Positions 34,158 through 42,755 of a DNA stretch of 53,363 nt are shown here, piece after piece. Made by a program: the position numbers and the translations under genes. The stretch comes from Corallococcus sp. (GTDB lineage: Bacteria > Bacillota > Clostridia > Christensenellales > CAG-314). Each line of letters starts with the position of its first letter. The first letter of the stretch is position 1. The stretch lies in contig JAMPAB010000005.1 of the NCBI GenBank assembly GCA_023667435.1, positions 1 through 53,363 on the forward strand, read 5' to 3'. Under the pieces are notes generated by a model that was given only the letters and a program-made list of their open reading frames with translations, did no database searches and was not told the origin of the DNA.

Positions 34158-34460
34158 GAAATTCCGATTATATTTTCTTCGATAACAGCAGCGCCGAAAT
34201 TGCGCCGACGACTTTCCGTCGTCAAGTTCGCAAATCTGCTTTGTTTATATGACGTTTACCGAATATACACTTTGTCAAGCAACACTTGACATACGTACAA
34301 ACCCGTCTTGCGTCGGTATTAACAGCGAAAACTGCATAATTCTATTACTTATTCCCAAACGTTTTCGAGATTATGCTTGCGCATCGGTTCGCGGCAAATA
34401 AACCGTTGTCGAATTCGGGCGGACATTATGCTCGGTATTTCCTCGTTCGCAACATAAAAA
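34158..34460. other. Intergenic gap
   Basis: I see no gene. A short GACGAC/GTCGTC hairpin near 34207-34223, without a T run, may mark the end of the queH transcript. Confidence 0.4.
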
Positions 34461-34492
34461 CGCGCTCCGAAAATCGGATTTTTCGGGGCGCG
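34461..34492 (-). terminator. Strong rho-independent terminator
   Basis: CGCGCTCCGAAAA and TTTTCGGGGCGCG form a 13-bp stem with one G-T wobble and a 6-base loop. On the minus strand five T residues follow. It ends the transcript of the four-helix membrane protein. Confidence 0.9.
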
Positions 34493-34532
34493 ATTCAGTT
34501 TGAAAACGTTTTATAAATTGCCGACGATTCCG

Positions 34533-35129
34533 TTATTCGGCAGGTTTTTCCTCTTTCGCTTCTTCGGCAACGGGAGTTTCCGCAACAGACGCCTGTTCCG
34601 TAGCGGGCGCGCTTGCGCCGGAAGCTTCTACAAACGCGTTGAAAGCAGATTCGTCTGCATCCTTTTTAAGAGACTTTTTGAGTATCTTGGTAATTATTGC
34701 GTCCGCAATACCCACAATCAATAAAGTGTACGGCAGATACGTAGCAAAGTAAGAAAAGAAGTATATTGTGGGAGTCATCACAAGCCATATCCATATAACT
34801 GCGGTCATCTTCAGTTTTTTGTTGTATTGAGCTTCGGTGTACAGTTTTTTACCCTGCTTGTGCTTGATTACGCTTACGAACATCAGAATTGTCTTAACGA
34901 GCGCGATAATCATAAACACAAGATACAAAATGACTATAAGGAGCACGACATAGTCGAATCCGCTGAATTTACCCGAGAACAATAACGCAATATAAGCATA
35001 CGACCAGTACCACATCGCGCGAAGCTCGGAATGAGGCGGTATAACCATTGTCATAAGGAATACGACCGCTACGGTTACCAACTTGACTATAGCAAGAATA
35101 AACGATTTTTTGCTGATTTTTTGTTCCAT
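34533..35129 (-). CDS. Membrane protein with about four helices, unknown function
   Basis: A 198-residue membrane protein I do not recognise. Hydrophobic segments lie at about 10-30, 38-55, 58-86 and 110-148 (the last probably two helices). A basic loop (VIKHKQGKKLYTEAQYNKKLK) lies between the third and fourth. The C-terminal 45 residues are hydrophilic and rich in A, E, P and K (for example PVAEEAKEEKPAE), probably a flexible cytoplasmic tail. The start has AAGGAG upstream. It is a single gene with its own terminator. There are no catalytic motifs, so no function is assigned. Confidence 0.75.
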   Translation of the reverse strand: MEQKISKKSFILAIVKLVTVAVVFLMTMVIPPHSELRAMWYWSYAYIALLFSGKFSGFDYVVLLIVILYLVFMIIALVKTILMFVSVIKHKQGKKLYTEAQYNKKLKMTAVIWIWLVMTPTIYFFSYFATYLPYTLLIVGIADAIITKILKKSLKKDADESAFNAFVEASGASAPATEQASVAETPVAEEAKEEKPAE

Positions 35130-35354
35130 AATTTTTTCTCTCCTTTTTTGCTCAGCAACATTACAATCGAAAAATCAAATAATAGCGACGTATTCTTCGT
35201 CATTTACTCTTACAACATCGACAAGCAATATAATAACCTCAACGTATCTGTCAAGGATTTTGGGGAAATTAACGAAATATTTTAAAAAGATTTGCAAAAA
35301 TAAACGTCAATCTGTCGTTCAACCAACTCGTTACAAATAATAACGCCGTAAAAA

Positions 35355-35385
35355 AATGCTCGCATCGAAAGTTTAAGCGAGCATT
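35355..35385 (-). terminator. Terminator-like hairpin
   Basis: AATGCTCGC and GCGAGCATT form a perfect 9-bp stem, followed on the minus strand by six T residues. It lies 500 bases past the ABC exporter stop, beyond another terminator, so a separate untranslated transcript may end here. Confidence 0.6.
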
Positions 35386-35499
35386 AAAGAATAGAAATTT
35401 AACATTGACGCCGCGCGACTTATTAACTTGCGACGTTTCGATTACATTGAAATAATTTAGTAACTTTTCGCGTTCGCCGTATACCGAAATATGTCTTAC

Positions 35500-35572
35500 C
35501 TGTATCGCAACGAGCTACGTTACTTCAATCAGATAGTCCATTAAAGTTCACCGCTTAACAATAAGAGCGAGG
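35500..35572. repeat. Imperfect direct repeat, copy 1
   Basis: It begins CTGTATCGCAACGAGCTAC and ends AGAGCGAGG, and resembles 35720-35795 along its length with scattered mismatches and small gaps. No gene is seen in 35386-35883. Confidence 0.65.
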
Positions 35573-35662
35573 CGCGACGCGTTAAACGAATGTCTGCAGT
35601 GCGGACTTCGTAGCCAAAGCGGTCCAGAGCTTTGCTCGCAGACCGGAGTTCGACAGGAAAAA

Positions 35663-35701
35663 GACAATAACCTTCGTGTTTGGATGAACTCGGTTATTGT
35701 C
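35663..35701 (-). terminator. Rho-independent terminator after the ABC exporter
   Basis: GACAATAACC and GGTTATTGTC form a perfect 10-bp stem with a 19-base loop, followed on the minus strand by five T residues. It lies about 180 bases past the exporter stop codon. Confidence 0.8.
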
Positions 35702-35719
35702 GGCGTTCGCTTCGCTCGG

Positions 35720-35795
35720 CTGTATCTGCAACGAGCTACTACTTATCTCAACCGACTAGTCCGTTAAAGTCTACCGCTTGACAAGCAGAGCGAGG
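35720..35795. repeat. Imperfect direct repeat, copy 2
   Basis: It begins CTGTATCTGCAACGAGCTAC and contains GTCCGTTAAAGTCTACCGCT, matching copy 1 about 220 bases away. The core TCTGCAACGAGC recurs once more at about 35815. Confidence 0.65.
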
Positions 35796-35883
35796 GTATT
35801 CGGCAAGAAAACAATCTGCAACGAGCCGACAGGCGAAGTGAAGCCTTTTTTGAGCGAACACCCGATGCGACATACTGAGCGAC

Positions 35884-37674
35884 TTAGTGTAAAAGCTCAT
35901 ACTGCGAGTTGTAAATTTTAGTATAAAATCCGTTTCGCGCCATCAGTTCTTTGTGCGTTCCCTGCTCTACCACTTCGCCGTTGTTTATTACAAGTATCAC
36001 GTCGGAATTGACTATGGTAGACAGTCTGTGCGCGATAACGAAGCTGGTACGTCCCGCAAGAAGCTCGTCCATTGCTTTTTGAATGAGGATTTCCGTACGG
36101 GTATCCACGTTGCTGGTGGCCTCGTCCAAAATAAGCATTTTTCGATTGGCAAGATAACTGCGCGCGATTGTAAGCAACTGTTTTTGTCCGCTGCTGATAT
36201 TTGCGCTTTCTTCGTTGATAACCGTATCGTAACCCTGAGGTAACGTTTCTATAAAGAAATCCGCGCGCGCTTTCTTCGCCGCAGCAACGACTTCGTCCAT
36301 AGAGGCGTTGTCCTTGCCGTACGCGATATTGTCGTAAACGGTACCGTTGAACAGCCAGGTATCTTGAAGTACCATACCGAACTGTTCGCGCAGTTTTGCT
36401 CTGTCCATAGCGGAGATATCAACGCCGTCGATAGTGATTTTGCCAGAATCTATGTCGTAAAAACGCATAAGCAGATTTACTATCGTTGTCTTACCTCCGC
36501 CCGTAGGACCTACCAAAGCAACCTTTTGCCCCGCTTTTACGGTAAGATTGAGGTCTTTGATTAACGGTTTATCTTTGTCGTACGCAAAGTAAACGTGTTC
36601 GAAAACCACTTCGCCCTTTCCCTGCGGATAGTCGTCCGTTTGCGCGGGGGACATTTCTTCTCTGTCGATTAACGCATAAACGCGGTTTGCGCAAGCAAGC
36701 GTATGCTGAATAGATCCCATTCCGTTGGCTATGCTTTCGAGAGGTCCCGCAAACATGGCGGCAAGCAGGATTACTTCCATAACGTCGCCTACGCTTACTA
36801 CGTCGTTTATCGCAAGCAATCCTCCCGCAATACACACGGCAACGTAAGCTATATTGTTAGTGAATGCGATAATAGGCTGAATAAGTCCCGACAAATAGTA
36901 AGCTCTGCGTACTTTTCCGCGATACGTTTCGGAAATCTCGTCGCAAATTTTACGTTGGCGTTCTTCCAAATTGAACGCTTTGACCGTATCGAAACCCGTG
37001 TAATCTTCTTCTATAAACGCATACAAATTACCGTTGATTTTACGGAAATCGTGCCAGCTTTTTTCGCTCTTTGACGAGATTAATGCCGAAATCGCAATTG
37101 AAAGAGGTACCAACACCACTACCGCAGTTGCCAAAATCCAGTTGATGGCGTACAGGCAGTAAGTAATCACTACAATGCGCACCAAACCGTTGAGTAACGT
37201 TTCGATGATAATGTAAACGGTATTCGACATATTACTTACGTCGTTCATCATACGCGAAAGCAATTCGCCGTTAGGAGTGCTGTCTACAAAGCTTACGGGC
37301 AGTCGCTGTAACTTGTCGCTTATGCGCGTGCGCAATCCCTTAGTGAAGTAACGGGACGATATATTGGTCATCATGACCGTCATAAGCATCTGCAACGCAG
37401 CGGAACCCGCATACGCCAATGCCAGATTAACTACCGATTTCGCCATTGCTTCTATGTCCAAAGGAATTCCTTTTGCTCCGTAATCGTAAATCATATTGGT
37501 AAGACTGTTTACGATTTCGGGAGCGAGAACGCCCAAAAACACCGAAAAACAACATATTACCGCAGCAATACATATTGCCCAAGCAATGGGTTTTAAATCG
37601 CGAAGCAACCGTTTGACGGTTTTCCACACGGAATATTCTTTGACTTTTTTTACGGAGGATTTGTTTTTACTCAT
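35884..37674 (-). CDS. ABC exporter half-transporter, subunit with intact ATP site
   Basis: A 596-residue type IV ABC exporter half (six membrane helices in residues 25-320, then a nucleotide-binding domain). ATPase motifs: Walker A GPTGGGKTT, signature NISSGQKQ (SSGQ instead of SGGQ), Walker B MLILDEATSNVD with the catalytic glutamate, and the H-loop histidine in IAHRLST. The gene overlaps the end of the upstream exporter gene by 8 bp and has GGGAGG at its start. The two form a heterodimer of the BmrCD/LmrCD/TM287-288 kind. Such pumps export drugs or lipids; the substrate here is unknown. Repeats and terminators follow the gene. Confidence 0.94.
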   Translation of the reverse strand: MSKNKSSVKKVKEYSVWKTVKRLLRDLKPIAWAICIAAVICCFSVFLGVLAPEIVNSLTNMIYDYGAKGIPLDIEAMAKSVVNLALAYAGSAALQMLMTVMMTNISSRYFTKGLRTRISDKLQRLPVSFVDSTPNGELLSRMMNDVSNMSNTVYIIIETLLNGLVRIVVITYCLYAINWILATAVVVLVPLSIAISALISSKSEKSWHDFRKINGNLYAFIEEDYTGFDTVKAFNLEERQRKICDEISETYRGKVRRAYYLSGLIQPIIAFTNNIAYVAVCIAGGLLAINDVVSVGDVMEVILLAAMFAGPLESIANGMGSIQHTLACANRVYALIDREEMSPAQTDDYPQGKGEVVFEHVYFAYDKDKPLIKDLNLTVKAGQKVALVGPTGGGKTTIVNLLMRFYDIDSGKITIDGVDISAMDRAKLREQFGMVLQDTWLFNGTVYDNIAYGKDNASMDEVVAAAKKARADFFIETLPQGYDTVINEESANISSGQKQLLTIARSYLANRKMLILDEATSNVDTRTEILIQKAMDELLAGRTSFVIAHRLSTIVNSDVILVINNGEVVEQGTHKELMARNGFYTKIYNSQYELLH

Positions 37675-39388
37675 TGCCGTTTCCTCCCATCTGACTGTCG
37701 TAAATTTCCCTGTACGTAGAACACGATTCCAACAGCTGCTTATGCGGACCGCAGCCTACTATTTCGCCGTTATCCATAACGTACACTTTGTCGCAGCGCA
37801 TAGCAGTCGCCGCGCGTTGCGTTACTATAATCTGCGTTTTGTTTTTCAAATATTTATTCAGTTCGCGGCGCAGATTAGCTTCGGTAAGATAGTCAAGCGC
37901 CGAAAAGCTGTCGTCGAATATATACAGATTTGCCGATTTCAAAACGGCGCGAGCAATGTTGATTCGCTGTTTCTGTCCGCCCGAAATATTACTGCCCGAC
38001 TGAGCAAGCTTGAATTCGAGCTTTTCCTCTTTGGAATTGACAAACTCCTCCATTTGCGCAATTCTTAACGCTTCGTACACTTGCTCGTTTGATGCATCCT
38101 TATTGCCCATCCTGACGTTGTCGGCAATTGTGCCTTCGAATATCATACTCTTTTGCAAAGCTATCGACACGTTGTCGCGAACGGTAGACGGAGCAAGCTC
38201 CGAGTAGTCCCGTCCGCCTAAACGTCTCGTTCCGCCGTTCGTCGAATAGAAATCCAAAATCAGTTTTATAAGAGTGGATTTCCCGCTGCCGGTGCCGCCT
38301 ATGATACCTACGATTTCGCCGCTGGTTATATCCAGAGAAACGTCCTTCAACACGTTGTTTTGCGAGTCGGGATAGGCAAAACAGACCTTGTCGAATACAA
38401 CGTCGCCGTCAAGCGTTTCTGCGGCGCCGACGTCGGTTTCGTCGTTGTTTGTATCCAAAACGGCGAATATTCTGCGCATGCTCACCTTTATGTGCGGCAC
38501 AAACGAAATCGTCCAGGAAAGAGTTAAAACCGCATTTGCTATAAGCGCTATGTACTGGATTGTTGCGAGAATATCGCCTGCTCTTAACGTTTCGACGTTT
38601 TGCAGACGTATCGCGCCCACGTAAATCACTGCGGCTGTCGTAACGTTTAAAAACAGCGACGCTATGGGACTTACAAGTCCGCTTACGGTATTTGCTCTGA
38701 CGAAGCTGTTGCACATTTCGCTTGTCGCGCGAGCCGTACGCTTGTGTTCGTGAGCGTCTTTGTCGAACGCGCGTACTACGCGTATACCCGACAGGCGTTC
38801 GCGCACCATTCTGTTCTGAACGTCCGTCAATTCGTCGCCGCGCTGCCAGTATTTTTCGAGACTGCTCGTAATAAGAGTTGTGATTAACAGAACGATCAGC
38901 GATACGCCCAAAAGTATCAACGGCAGAACCCAGTCGCCTTTAAACGACAACGCTATACCGCCGATAAACATTATCGGGCAAGTTATCATAACGTACGGAA
39001 TCTGCGATATCGTGTCCTCCATCCAACCGATATCCTCCGTTGTACGCGTGATAAGACTTCCCGTGCCTATTGCGGAAAACTGTTCGAATGTAAGCGTATT
39101 CACTTTGTTGAACACTTCTTTGCGCATACTCACGGCAATCTTCGACGAAAAATTACTGGAGACTCTGTTCGTTGTCAGCGCGCAAATCAAGGCGGTTGCG
39201 GCAAGCGCTATCATTATAATGCCTTCTTTGACGACGTACGGAAAATCGCTGTTTTTAATGCCCGTTTCAACGATATTGCTCATTACGTACGGCATAAAAA
39301 GCGAACAAAAAGTGGACACCGCATAAAGCGCCATTAACGCGATTACTTCCTTCATATAAGGTTTTACAAATTTAAACAATCGTTTCAT
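37667..39388 (-). CDS. ABC exporter half-transporter, subunit with degenerate ATP site
   Basis: A 573-residue partner of the next gene, with six membrane helices followed by a nucleotide-binding domain. Walker A (GGTGSGKST) and the signature (NISGGQKQR) are canonical. Walker B reads LYIFDDSFSALD, with Asp in place of the catalytic Glu, and the H-loop reads IVTQRAAT, with Gln in place of His. This is the standard mark of the non-hydrolysing site in heterodimeric exporters. The canonical SGGQ here completes the active site formed with the partner's Walker motifs. The ATG has AAGGA upstream. It is the first gene of the pair; its promoter lies in 39389-39540 but I could not pick it out. Confidence 0.94.
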   Translation of the reverse strand: MKRLFKFVKPYMKEVIALMALYAVSTFCSLFMPYVMSNIVETGIKNSDFPYVVKEGIIMIALAATALICALTTNRVSSNFSSKIAVSMRKEVFNKVNTLTFEQFSAIGTGSLITRTTEDIGWMEDTISQIPYVMITCPIMFIGGIALSFKGDWVLPLILLGVSLIVLLITTLITSSLEKYWQRGDELTDVQNRMVRERLSGIRVVRAFDKDAHEHKRTARATSEMCNSFVRANTVSGLVSPIASLFLNVTTAAVIYVGAIRLQNVETLRAGDILATIQYIALIANAVLTLSWTISFVPHIKVSMRRIFAVLDTNNDETDVGAAETLDGDVVFDKVCFAYPDSQNNVLKDVSLDITSGEIVGIIGGTGSGKSTLIKLILDFYSTNGGTRRLGGRDYSELAPSTVRDNVSIALQKSMIFEGTIADNVRMGNKDASNEQVYEALRIAQMEEFVNSKEEKLEFKLAQSGSNISGGQKQRINIARAVLKSANLYIFDDSFSALDYLTEANLRRELNKYLKNKTQIIVTQRAATAMRCDKVYVMDNGEIVGCGPHKQLLESCSTYREIYDSQMGGNGNE

Positions 39389-39643
39389 TATCGAATCCTT
39401 TTTGATGTATCGCGGAATTTATGACAACCGTAATTTACAGTCGGACGTTTCGACAAAAACAACGTTCGAGTCGTTACTTATCTTAGCTGCTTTTACGGTA
39501 TTTCCGCGCAAAACATTTTGCAAATAAAACGAGGAAAACGTCAATTTGATATTTGTCGGATTTTAATTATTTGACGGCGGAAGACGGGCGCAGGCAAAGT
39601 TCGTCTGCAAAGTCGGTCGAGTCTTACAGCGGAATTCCGACAA

Positions 39644-39683
39644 AAATAAAAATTGCGTTCCTCTGTTTGTTGAGGAGCGCAAA
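39644..39683 (-). terminator. Terminator of the 28-residue ORF
   Basis: On the minus strand TTGCG and CCTC pair with GAGG and CGCAA around a 7-8 base loop, with a 2-base internal mismatch, followed by TTTTTATTTTT. It lies 20 bases past the stop codon of the small ORF. 39389-39643 otherwise shows nothing. Confidence 0.8.
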
Positions 39684-39703
39684 GTAATATCTTCGTCTGT
39701 CGG

Positions 39704-39790
39704 TTACTTGACAACGCAAAAGAATAGGCGAGCAAAGCGGCTTCCGCAACATTCGTTAAATTTTCCGTTCGATTTCTTAAGTTTGGTCAC
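39704..39790 (-). CDS. 28-residue ORF with strong ribosome binding site
   Basis: A tiny ORF with complete expression signals. AAGGAGGTGAGCAGCT leads directly into a GTG start; 28 codons follow and then TAA. The product begins MTKLKKSNGKFNECC and ends SRFARLFFCVVK: a basic N-terminal half, a CC pair in the middle, and a hydrophobic end with a third cysteine. Upstream lies an extended -10 promoter (39823-39831) that would give a 5' leader of about 26 bases; downstream lies a good terminator. It could be a small membrane-active or secreted peptide, a leader peptide, or cargo of the dispersed element that supplies the promoter. I do not recognise it. Confidence 0.55.
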   Translation of the reverse strand: MTKLKKSNGKFNECCGSRFARLFFCVVK

Positions 39791-39822
39791 AGCTGCTCAC
39801 CTCCTTGTATTTATAATTTTGT

Positions 39823-39841
39823 ATTATATCATCGAATGATA
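39823..39841 (-). promoter_or_regulatory. Extended -10 promoter inside a 17-bp palindrome
   Basis: On the minus strand TGATATAAT is an extended -10 element; no good -35 is present. It overlaps the palindrome ATATCATCGAATGATAT (39825-39841), which recurs at 39922-39938, so a regulator could bind both sites. Confidence 0.6.
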
Positions 39842-39943
39842 TTTATTTAACCTCAAAATATAACAAACTCACATTCGATGGATATTTCGGTTGATTGCAA
39901 GTTGTTTGTTTTTTGATTGTATTATATCATCGAATGATATAAT
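39823..39943. repeat. Dispersed palindromic element, copy 2
   Basis: This copy matches 31413-31520 in the order palindrome, spacer, AACTCACATTCGATGGATAT, and a spacer with GTTGTTTGTTTTTTGATTG-like sequence. It ends with a second intact ATATCATCGAATGATAT. The remaining gap to 40151 shows no further gene or repeat. Confidence 0.78.
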
Positions 39944-40151
39944 ATCACGCGGCGCATTTATCGTCAAGCAAAAAGCAACGGCGAATCCGCTGTTTTTCTT
40001 GGAATTTTTTCGCTTTAAAGTACGTAACCGTACGACAATCCAACCCGTAGAGTTTTCGTCGGCATTGCGTTGCAAAGACGTTCCGTATGTACGGGAGCGC
40101 GGTATATCCGTTACATTGATTTTAAATTTATCGGCGCTTACAATCAGACGT

Positions 40152-40685
40152 TTAGAGCAGTCCTGTCGGAGACAACGTATCGAACAGCTTTTGCAGCAAG
40201 TCGTTTATGATCCAATCGCCGAAAAAGTTGTTTTTGTAAATATGAGAGCAGATCCAACTTTGTTCGAATTCGGCGCCGAACTTTTCGTTAAGCGAACCTA
40301 TCCCGCCGAACGGACTTGCAATCCAAGCGATAATTACGGAGAACGCCATATAAACGATAATTACTCCCAACACTCCGCCGATAATTCTGTTTAACACGTT
40401 TATAGAGGACTTGCGCGTAATAAGCTTGCGCAGAATAAGCGACAGTACGAGATATACCAAAAACAGTATTACGCCCGTTGCCAAAATAGCGACCAAAGAA
40501 CGTACGTTGTCGCTCATTTCCACGTTTACAAACCATTGCTGAACGGTAGGAGAAAACAAACCGATGCCCACTACCACAACGAAAAATCCTATTGCGGAAA
40601 ACAGCGGTTTAAGAAAACCCTTCAATAAGCCCAGCACGAGACCGAGTCCCGCCGCGACTATGATAATCCAATCCAGTACGTTCAT
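40152..40685 (-). CDS. CvpA-like membrane protein
   Basis: A 177-residue integral membrane protein of the CvpA family, named after the E. coli colicin V production gene; CvpA proteins have been linked to envelope integrity, but their biochemical role is unclear. Four hydrophobic segments are visible: DWIIIVAAGLGLVLGLLKG, then FSAIGFFVVVVGIGLF, LVAILATGVILFLVYLVL and IIGGVLGVIIVYMAFSVII. NRIIGGVLG before the last helix is the family hallmark. The start has GAGGTAG upstream. It lies 58 bp after argS and may share its transcript. Confidence 0.85.
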   Translation of the reverse strand: MNVLDWIIIVAAGLGLVLGLLKGFLKPLFSAIGFFVVVVGIGLFSPTVQQWFVNVEMSDNVRSLVAILATGVILFLVYLVLSLILRKLITRKSSINVLNRIIGGVLGVIIVYMAFSVIIAWIASPFGGIGSLNEKFGAEFEQSWICSHIYKNNFFGDWIINDLLQKLFDTLSPTGLL

Positions 40686-40742
40686 TCTACCTCTATTTTG
40701 TTACAACATATTACCTTATATGCAACGGTCTGTCAACCTAAC

Positions 40743-42440
40743 TCACATTTTATCGGGCGATTCTATGCCCAGCAAGGATAGTCCCTTCCTAAGAACCGTT
40801 CCGGTTGCTTCCACAACCGTAAGTCGCGCGTTCTGCTCTGCCAAATTGTCCGACAGCACGCGGTGTTCTATGTAGAACCGGTTAAACGCCTGCGCTACGT
40901 CTATCAATAAACCGGAAATAATACTGGGTTCGTACTTTTCGGCGGCATCCTTTACCGCTTGCGGAAAGCTTGCCAATAGCTTGCACAAACGCAGCGTTTC
41001 GATATTATCCAACGCGCGCAAATCGTGCGCTATTTTCGTAAAACGCGACATACCTGCTTTTTCCAACAAAGAATTACACCTTGCCGCCGTATACTGAAGA
41101 TACGGAGCCGTTTCTCCGTCAAAGTTGAGGACCCTGTCAAACGTAAACGTGATATCTTTGATTTTGGCGTTTTCGAGAGCGGAAAACAGAACGGCGCCTA
41201 CGCCGATTTGCTCGGCGACCTTTTCGCGATTTTCCAAGTCGGGATTTTTGGAGGATATTATTTCCAAAGATTTATCCACCGCCTTGTTTATTACGTCGCG
41301 GAGCAGCACGACGTTTCCTTTACGCGTAGACATGGCGCCGTCTTCCAAACTTACCATACCGTACGCTACGTGGACCATATCCTTAGCCCACTCGGCGCCT
41401 GCAAGCTCCAAAACTTTAAACAGTTGCTTGAAATGAAGATTCTGCTGATACGCCACGACGTACAGACACTTGTCGAAATCGTATTCCTTTTTACGCCAGA
41501 ATGCCGCCGCAAGATCGCGCGTGGCATAAAGACTGCTTCCGTCCGATTTGATTAACAAAAACGGCGGCATATCGTAATCCTTCAAATCCACCACCTGCGC
41601 GCCCTGACTTTCGGTAAGCAGACCTTTTTCGCGTAAAATCTGCAACGGCGCGTCCATCTTATCCATAAAGAAGCTTTCGCCGTTCCAGCTGTCAAACTTG
41701 ACGTTGAGCCGCTCGTAAATTTCTTTTACGTCGTTTAAGGTAATTTCCTTAAACATTTCGAAAAGCCGTTTCGCCTCTTCGTCGCCGTTTTCCACTTTTA
41801 CAAACCATTCGCGCGCCTTGTCAGTAAGCTCGGGGTGTTCCGCTTCTTCCTGATGAAACTTTACGTACAGACGTTGAAGTTCCTCAACGCCTTTTTCCTT
41901 TACCGTCCGCTCGTCTCCCCACATTTTGTACGCTACGATCATTTTGCCGAATTGCGTTCCGTAATCGCCCAGATAGTTGATTCCCACCACGTTGTAACCC
42001 AACGCGCTGTAAATTTTGTACAAACTGCTGCCTATCGCCGTAGTAGACAAATGTCCTATGTGAAAAGACTTGCATATATTGACGGAACTGTAATCTATGC
42101 ACACCGTTTTGCCGCGCCCGACGTCGTCGTTGCCGTAATCGGCGCCTTTACTTAAAACGTCGGAAACCGCCTCGCAAACAAACTGTTTGCGGTTGACAAA
42201 AAAGTTAAGGTACCCGTTAACCGCCTCGACTTTTACGACGTCGCCGTCCGTTCTTACTTCGTTTGCAAGCTTTTCCGCAATGGCGACAGGCGACATACGC
42301 ATAACTTTGGCCAACTTAAAGCACGGGAACGCATAGTCTCCGAAACCGTCGTCGGCAGCTTCGGTAATTAACGCAACAATCTCCTCTCTGTCGAGAGGAG
42401 CGTTTATTTTATCGGCAATAATACTTTTGTAGTCTTTCAA
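40743..42440 (-). CDS. argS: Arginyl-tRNA synthetase
   Basis: A 565-residue class I aminoacyl-tRNA synthetase. The N-terminal Add-1 domain includes GFGDYAFPCFKLAK. The HIGH motif is intact (KSFHIGHLST), and the KMSKS loop appears as MSTRKGN, the usual divergent form in arginyl-tRNA synthetases that keep a lysine elsewhere. The DALR anticodon-binding domain forms the C-terminus (YLQYTAARCNSLL, then FNRFYIEHRVL). The start is taken as TTG at 42440 because AAGGAG lies six bases upstream; the longer frame from 42470 begins inside that leader. The length matches the family. Confidence 0.95.
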   Translation of the reverse strand: MKDYKSIIADKINAPLDREEIVALITEAADDGFGDYAFPCFKLAKVMRMSPVAIAEKLANEVRTDGDVVKVEAVNGYLNFFVNRKQFVCEAVSDVLSKGADYGNDDVGRGKTVCIDYSSVNICKSFHIGHLSTTAIGSSLYKIYSALGYNVVGINYLGDYGTQFGKMIVAYKMWGDERTVKEKGVEELQRLYVKFHQEEAEHPELTDKAREWFVKVENGDEEAKRLFEMFKEITLNDVKEIYERLNVKFDSWNGESFFMDKMDAPLQILREKGLLTESQGAQVVDLKDYDMPPFLLIKSDGSSLYATRDLAAAFWRKKEYDFDKCLYVVAYQQNLHFKQLFKVLELAGAEWAKDMVHVAYGMVSLEDGAMSTRKGNVVLLRDVINKAVDKSLEIISSKNPDLENREKVAEQIGVGAVLFSALENAKIKDITFTFDRVLNFDGETAPYLQYTAARCNSLLEKAGMSRFTKIAHDLRALDNIETLRLCKLLASFPQAVKDAAEKYEPSIISGLLIDVAQAFNRFYIEHRVLSDNLAEQNARLTVVEATGTVLRKGLSLLGIESPDKM

Positions 42441-42688
42441 GATTGTCTCCTTATGCGCGGTAAAAAACAAGACGCAATTTCACGCGCGGAATTCGAACGA
42501 TATTTATCGAACCGATAGCAGAGAGTCGTACGCCGTTCGATACCGTTTATTCTTTCTTTATAACTATAACATTTTTTGCGCCGATTTAGCAAACGTTTTA
42601 CTGCTTGTTTTTTCAATCGGACGCGGGATTTTTTTGTCGCTTACTGTCGGCAGACAATAATTGCCTGACGTTTGTTTCCGTTTAAAAC

Positions 42689-42733
42689 AATGGCAACATA
42701 ATCCGAACCGTACGTTCAAACTATGCTGCCATT
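42689..42733 (-). terminator. Terminator of the gyrB-gyrA operon
   Basis: AATGGCAGCATA and TATGTTGCCATT pair over 12 bp with one G-T wobble around a loop of about 21 bases, followed on the minus strand by GTTTTAAAC. It lies 23 bases past the gyrA stop codon. Confidence 0.7.
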
Positions 42734-42755
42734 AACACGCCGTTAAATTTTAAAA

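Noticed and set aside
35720..35800. tRNA-like stretch on the minus strand (CAAGCGGTAGA resembles a D-loop)
   Set aside because: There is no T-loop GTTCRA sequence, no acceptor stem and no anticodon arm.
39541..39735. 64-codon minus-strand frame overlapping the 28-residue ORF
   Set aside because: It lacks a ribosome binding site and runs through the terminator; the short frame has all expression signals.
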